Below the pieces are notes generated by a model. The model was not told where the DNA came from. It did not search any database and was given only the letters and a program-made list of their open reading frames with translations. A stretch of DNA of 64,000 bases from Polaribacter butkevichii (lineage in GTDB: Bacteria > Bacteroidota > Bacteroidia > Flavobacteriales > Flavobacteriaceae). The position numbers and the translations under genes were made by a program. The stretch is taken from NCBI RefSeq assembly GCF_038024105.1, contig NZ_CP150661.1, positions 372,001-436,000 on the forward strand. Direction: 5' to 3'. This document shows, piece after piece, positions 26,545-32,476 of this stretch. Within the stretch, counting starts at the first letter, position 1; each line of letters opens with the position of its first letter.

Positions 26545-26560
26545 AACAATGTTTGTTCCA
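26545..26560 (-). promoter_or_regulatory. Candidate sigma54 (-24/-12) promoter
   Basis: The minus strand reads TGGAACAAACATTGTT against the RpoN consensus TGGCACR-N4-TTGCW; only two defined positions differ and the GG-N10-G spacing is kept. It lies 30 nt before the ATG of the DUF4258-like gene, which leaves a leader of about 18-20 nt. The operon's last gene encodes a GAFTGA-bearing sigma54 activator, which supports the assignment. Confidence 0.68.
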
Positions 26561-26619
26561 GGTTATAATTAATTGATAGTCAGTTTTTTTTATTATTTGA
26601 TAAGTGCAGTTTTATTAAT

Positions 26620-26640
26620 ATATTATTTTTAAAATAATAT
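26620..26640. promoter_or_regulatory. Perfect palindrome, possible activator (UAS) site
   Basis: ATATTATTTT, one T, AAAATAATAT: two perfect 10-bp arms 60 bp upstream of the -24 element. Distance and symmetry suit an upstream activating sequence for the dimeric enhancer-binding protein, but the A/T-only composition weakens the case. Confidence 0.45.
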
Positions 26641-26700
26641 AGTCTATTTTTAAAGAAAATAAAGTTCTATAAAAGCAAGCTAAATAAGACAAATATAAGA

Positions 26701-27819
26701 TTACATTATTTTTATATTCAATTCATAACGACTGCTTTTTAAAGTTCCTGTTTTTGTTAAAACTCCTTTTTCAACCATATCCTTTAAATCTCTTGTAGCA
26801 GTTGAAGCAGATGTCTTAGCAATTTTGGTATATTTTTCGGCACTTAATCCACCTATAAAACCTGTATGCCCAGCTTCAAAGACTCTTAATAACACTTTAT
26901 GTTGTCGCTTGTTTAATTTATTTTTATGTCGTTCAAAAAACTTTGCTTTTTCTACAATAAAATCAACACGTTTTAAAGTGTTTTCTTGAGCACTTAAAAT
27001 AGTTTCACTAAAGTATTGTAACCAATTAGTAATTTCTAATGTTGTATTGTTGTTTTCAAGTGATGTGTAATACATTTTTCTATTATCTTCTATTGTGTGT
27101 GATAATGAGCTTAATGTAGGTTGTTTAGAACTAATGGCAATAGATTTCTCAGCTAATGCTCTGGCAATCCTTCCATTTCCATCTTCAAAAGGGTGAATGC
27201 AAACAAAATATAAATGTGTAATGCTAGCTTTTGCCATTGGTAATATATTTATATTATTTGGATGATGAACTGTATTAAACCACAGAATAAATTGTTCCAT
27301 TTCAACAGGTACTTTGTCCGATGGAGGCGCTTCAAAATGGACGTTGGGTCTATCCAGTCTTCCAGAAACAACTTGCATTGGATCTGTATGTGTTCTATAG
27401 CTTCCAATATTTGCTAAATCTCTTCTACCATTGGTTAACATTTTATGCCAATCAAACAGTAGATCATGACTTAATGGTTTATTGAAATTATGATACAAAT
27501 CAACCATCATTTCAGAAATTCCAAGTTCTGCCGGAGCTATTTTTCTTTTATCTGTGGCAAAACCAAGATTTTTTTTAATAGAGGATTGTACACTTTCCCT
27601 ATTCAAAATTTCACCTTCAATTTCTGACGTTTTTATAGCTTCTTCACTAAGTATTTCTACTAATAAATCATTTTTAGAAACTCCTTCTATATGTTTTATG
27701 GCACCTAATACGAGTCCTGAGTTTTTAGAAAATTGCATTTCTAATTGTTCAAGATCTTCTTTGTTATAAGTAAACAGTGGCCATTTTTTGTGTAACCAAT
27801 TCCAATTTTTATAAGCCAT
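26701..27819 (-). CDS. Fic family protein with DUF4172 N-terminal domain
   Basis: The 372-residue protein has an N-terminal DUF4172 segment (NWNWLHKKWPLFTYN). TSEIEG at 64-69 fits the class II inhibitory motif (S/T)xxxE(G/N). The full Fic motif HPFEDGNGRIAR is at 209-220, and a C-terminal winged helix spans about 305-372. Fic enzymes AMPylate proteins; the internal glutamate (Glu68) restrains activity. The C-terminal wHTH and the two palindromes directly upstream suggest autoregulation. Confidence 0.9.
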   Translation of the reverse strand: MAYKNWNWLHKKWPLFTYNKEDLEQLEMQFSKNSGLVLGAIKHIEGVSKNDLLVEILSEEAIKTSEIEGEILNRESVQSSIKKNLGFATDKRKIAPAELGISEMMVDLYHNFNKPLSHDLLFDWHKMLTNGRRDLANIGSYRTHTDPMQVVSGRLDRPNVHFEAPPSDKVPVEMEQFILWFNTVHHPNNINILPMAKASITHLYFVCIHPFEDGNGRIARALAEKSIAISSKQPTLSSLSHTIEDNRKMYYTSLENNNTTLEITNWLQYFSETILSAQENTLKRVDFIVEKAKFFERHKNKLNKRQHKVLLRVFEAGHTGFIGGLSAEKYTKIAKTSASTATRDLKDMVEKGVLTKTGTLKSSRYELNIKIM

Positions 27820-27891
27820 GAGCTATAAATATGATTTATATAGCTCAAATATAATAAATTTTTGAGCTATAATTGTGTTTTTTATAGCTCA
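27819..27891. promoter_or_regulatory. Duplicated TGAGCTATA-N11-TATAGCTCA operator before fic
   Basis: Two identical-format palindromes (27819-27847 and 27863-27891), centres 44 bp apart, touch and precede the Fic ATG (27817-27819). A third copy with identical spacing lies at 16867-16895. Confidence 0.65.
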
Positions 27892-27919
27892 TTTAATATT
27901 ATGTTAAAAAAGATTTTTA

Positions 27920-27963
27920 AAATTACAATTATAAAAATTAACCTATTTTTATAATTGTAATTT
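27920..27963. terminator. Perfect 19-bp hairpin between convergently placed regulatory regions
   Basis: Arms 27920-27938 and 27945-27963 are exact complements with a 6-nt loop. The right arm overlaps the stop codon of the 371-residue gene. It probably ends that minus-strand transcript before the fic operator. Confidence 0.6.
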
Positions 27964-29077
27964 AATAATGATAACGACTTTTTTCTTTTAAAGTATCTCT
28001 ATCAATATTTTCTAGAAGATCTATTTCTTTTTCAATAAAAGGGTCATACCAATCGGCTTTTTCTTTAGCCCAATCTATCCACTCTTTTTTTTTAATATTT
28101 AAATTGTTTGATTTGATAGCAAAATCTTCAAATTCCTTAATATAATTCCTAATATATTGTGATTTATGCCATCTAGTAGCTGTAAGGAAAAGAGATTCAA
28201 ATTTAGATAGTTCTTCGTTTTTTAACCTTTGTAATTCTCCTGCTTTCTTGCGTTTTTCTTCTTGTTGTTTATGCCTAATAGCATTCTTAATTGCTTGTTG
28301 TTCATCTTTTTTGACCTTTAATTCTAACCAAGAAATAATATCTATTAATTTTTCTTCAATAGGTTTTGTTTTACTATCAGACCATTCTTTAATAGGGTAT
28401 GAATGCTCTAATTTAAGACATAAATTACCTGTAGGTTCCAAGTCAAATGAATCCCAACTATATGTTGTTTCTTTTTTTACTCGTTTATGTTTCTCTATTA
28501 GTCTTATAGTGTAATGTTGTTCTCTAATTGTAATTTTAGTTTTAAGATTTGCAGTAATCTGATAATCATTTTTTTCAAGTAGAAATATTAAAGTATTCAT
28601 GAATTTTAAGGCTCTAGCAAAAAGTTTATCAGATACATCAATACTTATTACATCTAAAGTATCTATTTTCATTGTCCAATCTTTTTTTTTATTTCTTATT
28701 TTAAGCTTATTGTGATAAACTTTTGTAGCAGTTATAAATTTGTGAGGCTTATTTAATTTTTTAGGTACTTCAAGTTTATTTCCAAAACTATTTTGAATTT
28801 TCTCTTTTATAAATGTTAATTCAGTACTAGGAGTATAGCTCTTTTTTATTAGTGATATCTTGGGGTTTTCGTCTTGTTTAGGAAGTTTTGTTTTTTGAAC
28901 TTTTTTATTAAATTTTAATTTTGACCAATAGCCTAATTTAGGTAATGGTATTTTATGTTTAATACAAATTTTACGAATTGCTGTGTCCGAAAAACCATAT
29001 TCTTTTGCAATATGAGTAACTGGTTTTGTCCAAACTAAATTATATAATTCTATTCTTGTTAATGATTTGTTTTCCAT
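27962..29077 (-). CDS. HTH-coiled-coil protein of unknown function
   Basis: The 371-residue protein starts with RIELYNLVWTKPVTHIAKEYG, FSDTAIRKICIKHKIPLPKLGYW: a helix-turn-helix-like domain (residues 7-50) seen in a widespread uncharacterised family, often in mobile or accessory DNA. Residues 255-300 are a Lys/Glu coiled coil. I do not know its function. Two 14-bp palindromes lie upstream and may be its own operator. Confidence 0.6.
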   Translation of the reverse strand: MENKSLTRIELYNLVWTKPVTHIAKEYGFSDTAIRKICIKHKIPLPKLGYWSKLKFNKKVQKTKLPKQDENPKISLIKKSYTPSTELTFIKEKIQNSFGNKLEVPKKLNKPHKFITATKVYHNKLKIRNKKKDWTMKIDTLDVISIDVSDKLFARALKFMNTLIFLLEKNDYQITANLKTKITIREQHYTIRLIEKHKRVKKETTYSWDSFDLEPTGNLCLKLEHSYPIKEWSDSKTKPIEEKLIDIISWLELKVKKDEQQAIKNAIRHKQQEEKRKKAGELQRLKNEELSKFESLFLTATRWHKSQYIRNYIKEFEDFAIKSNNLNIKKKEWIDWAKEKADWYDPFIEKEIDLLENIDRDTLKEKSRYHY

Positions 29078-29399
29078 TGGGTTTTGTATTAAGTTTTAAA
29101 GTAATTACTCCCAATTTAATAATTTTATTTTTTTTAGAATATTGATTATCAGTATTGATAACGAGTAATATATTACTCAAAATGGCCAAATTTGGGTAAT
29201 ATATTACCTGTTAAATTTATTAGTAGCTTATATTTTATGTTCTATAATTTATTTATAATTTTTTGATGTGAGGGTACAAATAATATGTGAAGTTTTAATT
29301 TTATATGTGTTTCCGTATAAATTTAATTAAATACACGTTTTTATATGTATTAAGATATAAAAGTTTAATTTTGATTAAATTTATATTCAATTACATATA
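29078..29399. other. Divergent regulatory region with palindromes
   Basis: It contains AGTAATATATTACT (29164-29177) and GGTAATATATTACC (29195-29208), palindromes with centres 31 bp apart, i.e. the same DNA face. Nearer the plus-strand XRE gene are direct repeats TTTTATATGTGT (29299-29310) and TTTTATATGTAT (29339-29350), 40 bp apart. No further gene is seen. Confidence 0.55.
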
Positions 29400-29621
29400 A
29401 TGAAAGGTTTATCAGAATTTGTTAAAGAACGTAGAAAATCTGCTAATTTAACACAAGTAGAGTTTGCGGATATAGCAGGAGTAGCGCTAACTGTTGTGCG
29501 TAAAATAGAGCAGGGGAAAACCAATCTAAACCTAGATAAAGTTAACCAAGTTTTAAGTATGTTTGGTCATGCATTAATGCCTATTAGAGAAGAAAGAGTA
29601 GATGATAAAGAGGTAGGATAA
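29400..29621 (+). CDS. Orphan HipB-like XRE regulator
   Basis: The 73-residue helix-turn-helix protein (KERRKSANLTQVEFADIAGV, VVRKIEQGKTNLNLDKVNQVL, GHALMPI) is like the HipB group that precedes hipA genes in Bacteroidota. No hipA follows; the next 300 bp hold a hairpin and repeat R2b. It may be an orphan antitoxin left after loss of its toxin, or a stand-alone repressor of the divergent gene. Confidence 0.75.
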   Translation: MKGLSEFVKERRKSANLTQVEFADIAGVALTVVRKIEQGKTNLNLDKVNQVLSMFGHALMPIREERVDDKEVG

Positions 29622-29720
29622 TAGGTGTTTTTATCCATTCCTTTTTTTTAAAATTGCTGTGATGAGAAGTAATTATTCCTTAATAACTTTATAAATAATA
29701 AAATTCTGATAGAATTTTTA

Positions 29721-29745
29721 AGCCGATTAAATTAATTAATCGGCT
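29721..29745 (+). terminator. Hairpin terminator downstream of orphan hipB
   Basis: AGCCGATTAA and TTAATCGGCT form a perfect 10-bp stem with a 5-nt loop, and a T-rich stretch follows. It is about 100 bp behind the XRE stop. Confidence 0.65.
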
Positions 29746-29813
29746 CAATTATATTTTTATTGTAAGCTATCTATTATAAAAGTGTCTTTTAATTCACTGT
29801 TTGTTTTTTTTTC

Positions 29814-29903
29814 CAACTTAACGAAATGTAACAAGCAAAGATTTGAGATAAGGAAGTACAACGACTTAGTGATAATTTTGCGCAGTTGAATGAGATAAGG
29901 TTG
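29814..29903. repeat. Dispersed repeat R2, copy b
   Basis: Partner of 18634-18724 in the same orientation. It ends about 30 bp before the stop of the membrane coiled-coil gene. Confidence 0.75.
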
Positions 29904-29933
29904 CTTATTTAGTTTTGAAAAAAGCGGCTGTAT

Positions 29934-31190
29934 TTATTTCTTTTTAAGTTTATTTTTTAAGTTTTGAGGCATGTATTTATCTGTAAGAAAGTCTCCTATG
30001 TCACTTTCATCTTCTTGTTCTTCGTCATCAGGGATTTCAGTAATATATTGGCTTAAATTATCATCAAAAAAAGAATCTTCTTCTTCTTCAACTATTGATA
30101 TATTTGAATTATTCAGCTTTTCTTCTTTCTCTTCTTTTTTACGTTTTTCTCTCTCCCTATCTTGTCTTTTTTGTATTACAGCCTTTTCTCTTTTTATTTT
30201 AGCTTCTTCCGCTTCTTTTTTTGTTCTTCTAGCTTCTTTTTTTGCTGCTAATCTTTTTTCTTTTTCAAACCTTTCTTTTTCTAATCTTAGGTCATTTTGC
30301 CTTTTTTCTTTTGTTATTTTATTTTTTCTAATTCTTTCAGCTTCATTTTGTGCTTCTATTTTTTTTTCTGATTCAATTCTTTTTTTTTCAACTTTAATTA
30401 AAGCTTCTTGCCACGCTTTATCTTTTAAAACTTTCTTTTCCTTTTCAATACGATTATTTAATTCACCTAATGCTACTTGTTCTTTTAACTTTAGCTCGTT
30501 AATTGACTTGTCTCTTAAATTTTCATTAGATACTTTTTTATCTGTTTGTTTGTTTGAATTATTATCTTTTGTATTTGTTACTTTTACTGATTTACTTATC
30601 GTACCATTTGAAATAAACGCTTGTATAAGTAAATTAAATAATAAAAAGATGGTTAAAACAATGGTTAGGTCTGTGTTATTTTTTTTAAGAACCTTTTTTG
30701 TGTATGAAAAATCTCTAATTAAATTGTTATCAAGAATGTATTGATGATCTATTTTTTTTAAACTTAAATTAGTTATAGAGGCAATTTTACCCAACTTATT
30801 AAATTTAAATTTAGTTTCTGACAATCTATAATTATTAATATGATTGAAATATTTACTATAGATATATTTTGTTGTAAGTACAAATTCATCATCACTAATC
30901 TTATCTATTTTTTGTATTTCATTTTCTGAATATTCATATCTCTTCCAATAACTTAAATATAATTCTTTTAAATCAATTTTACTTATTTCTTTATATTTCC
31001 AATAATCTAACACAGGAAACTCATAAAAAGATAAAACCTTATCTATATCTCTACTATCTTCTGCATTTGTAAAATCAACAATTTCCTTTTTATAATCTAT
31101 TTTATTCTCAACTGGAGTTTCATAGAATAGAACTATAAGAATACAGGAAATTAAAAAAAGGCTAATAATGTTATGAAGGATGTTATTCAC
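29934..31190 (-). CDS. Two-helix membrane protein with long charged coiled coil
   Basis: The 418-residue protein has a first helix at about 8-24 and a second at about 177-197. The segment between them (about 150 residues: ENKIDYKKEIVDFTNAED, SRDIDKVLSFYEFPVLDYW, DDEFVLTTKYIYSKYF) has an NTF2/SnoaL-like pattern and would be extracytoplasmic. Residues 225-370 are an extended Lys/Glu/Arg coiled coil, then an acidic tail. It has no recognised function. It is the last gene of a unit with the J-like and 142-residue genes and starts on the stop of the J-like gene. Confidence 0.6.
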   Translation of the reverse strand: MNNILHNIISLFLISCILIVLFYETPVENKIDYKKEIVDFTNAEDSRDIDKVLSFYEFPVLDYWKYKEISKIDLKELYLSYWKRYEYSENEIQKIDKISDDEFVLTTKYIYSKYFNHINNYRLSETKFKFNKLGKIASITNLSLKKIDHQYILDNNLIRDFSYTKKVLKKNNTDLTIVLTIFLLFNLLIQAFISNGTISKSVKVTNTKDNNSNKQTDKKVSNENLRDKSINELKLKEQVALGELNNRIEKEKKVLKDKAWQEALIKVEKKRIESEKKIEAQNEAERIRKNKITKEKRQNDLRLEKERFEKEKRLAAKKEARRTKKEAEEAKIKREKAVIQKRQDREREKRKKEEKEEKLNNSNISIVEEEEDSFFDDNLSQYITEIPDDEEQEDESDIGDFLTDKYMPQNLKNKLKKK

Positions 31191-31495
31191 TATTTTTTAA
31201 TTTGTAAAAAATCTTCAACTTCAATTTTAAGCTTTAGCAATTCGTTGTAATTTTTTTTGTTTTTTGTTATTTTAGAAGACAATTCTGTTGCATGCGTTTT
31301 TATATCTTCCTCAAATAAATCTGGATGCACCTTTGTAATTAGTTCTTTATACAGTTTATCACTATGGGAAATACTTTTACTGATATTTTCTGCAGTATCC
31401 GCATATGATATTTTTTCAGATAATATTTTTTTACGGAGTTCTGACTTTTTCCGGCGTTCTAAAAGAAATTCTTTTACAAAAGAGAATATAGACAT
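31190..31495 (-). CDS. Small J-domain-like protein
   Basis: The 101 residues contain LYKELITKVHPDLFEED (HPD at about 57-59) followed by an amphipathic helix (SSKITKNKKNYNELLKLK), the order of helix II, HPD loop and helix III in J domains that stimulate Hsp70 ATPase. Helix I is poor. An unusual Hsp70 is encoded in the same island (52329-54854), so a functional link is conceivable. The match is motif-level only. Confidence 0.5.
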   Translation of the reverse strand: MSIFSFVKEFLLERRKKSELRKKILSEKISYADTAENISKSISHSDKLYKELITKVHPDLFEEDIKTHATELSSKITKNKKNYNELLKLKIEVEDFLQIKK

Positions 31496-31507
31496 TTTAT
31501 ATATTTT

Positions 31508-31936
31508 TTAATTAACCATGTAATCATTTAAGCTAGCAATTTCTTTAAGAGGTATCTCTAAACCTGTTGTACTAGACTTACCTTTTATTAAAAGAGTATC
31601 GTAACCTAATGCCATTAATTTTCTTGCGAAGGCTTTATTAATCACAAAATATTTAGCAATCCTAGAAAAATCTTGTTTTTTTAGATTGTCATCATTCATA
31701 ATTGTAATTTTAAAACCACTTCTTAAGTAAATAGTACTTAGCTCGTGCTTAAAGTTTTGATTACCCTTAGAGGTTGTTACACTGCATAACCTATCAAACT
31801 CTCCTATTTCAAAGGCAGACTTAAAAACTCTATTAAATTCATTTAAAACCCTAACCCTTTCTAAACCACCTTGGGTAATAATATCAACTACTCTATTTAA
31901 TAGTGTACTTATTTTTGAAAATATATCAAATCTCAT
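31508..31936 (-). CDS. Protein of unknown function
   Basis: The 142-residue soluble protein matches no family I recognise. It is mostly helical at the N-terminus (LLNRVVDIITQGG) and ends with alternating strands and helices. It starts a three-gene unit (12 bp before the J-like gene). A GGTAACATATTAC motif at 32002-32014 lies 66 bp upstream. Confidence 0.5.
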   Translation of the reverse strand: MRFDIFSKISTLLNRVVDIITQGGLERVRVLNEFNRVFKSAFEIGEFDRLCSVTTSKGNQNFKHELSTIYLRSGFKITIMNDDNLKKQDFSRIAKYFVINKAFARKLMALGYDTLLIKGKSSTTGLEIPLKEIASLNDYMVN

Positions 31937-32078
31937 AACAATATTTATAATTTTACTAATTTAAAATAATAATTGGACTTTAAACCTATTTAAAAGCACT
32001 GGGTAACATATTACATTATTATCCGTACGATTTTATCTAGAAGAAAAATTTCACTTCTCTTATAACCAATTTTTTTAA

Positions 32079-32474
32079 TTACTTTTTTATTCTAGGATCA
32101 ATTAACTCCCTATCTTCAAACATAATTGTTTCATTTAAATATTCAATAACCACTCTGTTTTGTTCAAATCTTTGCATTATAGATCGTGTTAAATTTTCAA
32201 TTTCTATTTTAAGTATATTTTCTTCTAACTGAAATTTTGGATAATTTATAAAATTGAGTTGCAGGTGAGGTTCAACCTGACCGCTCAACACAATTATAGA
32301 TTCAGTTACTGAAACACTTAAAACTAAATTCTTGTCATTTATTAATTTCTCTTGGTATTCTTGAAGGTATTTTATTACTTCTTCTTTTTTAATTCGCTTC
32401 TTGGTGTACCCTAGTTCCAAACCTAAAGTCATTTTAGCTGAAAAAGGGGATATAGCTATTTTTTTAAAATTCAT
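32079..32474 (-). CDS. Unknown protein directly behind zorD
   Basis: The 131-residue protein starts 2 bp after the zorD stop, so it is likely translated with it. It has no motif I know; predicted character is alpha/beta with a charged KKRIKKEEVIKYLQEYQEK helix and a C-terminal RFEQNRVVIEYLNETIMFEDRE stretch (split: RFEQNRVVIEYL, NETIMFEDRE). Known type I Zorya systems have four genes, so this could be an accessory factor or the first gene of a neighbouring system. Confidence 0.55.
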   Translation of the reverse strand: MNFKKIAISPFSAKMTLGLELGYTKKRIKKEEVIKYLQEYQEKLINDKNLVLSVSVTESIIVLSGQVEPHLQLNFINYPKFQLEENILKIEIENLTRSIMQRFEQNRVVIEYLNETIMFEDRELIDPRIKK

Positions 32475-32476
32475 TT

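Larger units (their letters stand above)
29622..29933. other. Intergenic region with terminator and repeat R2b
   Basis: The 312 bp contain the hairpin 29721-29745 and the R2 repeat 29814-29903. I looked for a hipA remnant behind the orphan hipB and saw none. Confidence 0.6.

Noticed and set aside
29971..30744. Long plus-strand open frame opposite the membrane coiled-coil gene
   Set aside because: Ser/Phe-rich translation is the mirror of Lys/Glu codons on the minus strand; the minus-strand gene has coherent domains and operon context.
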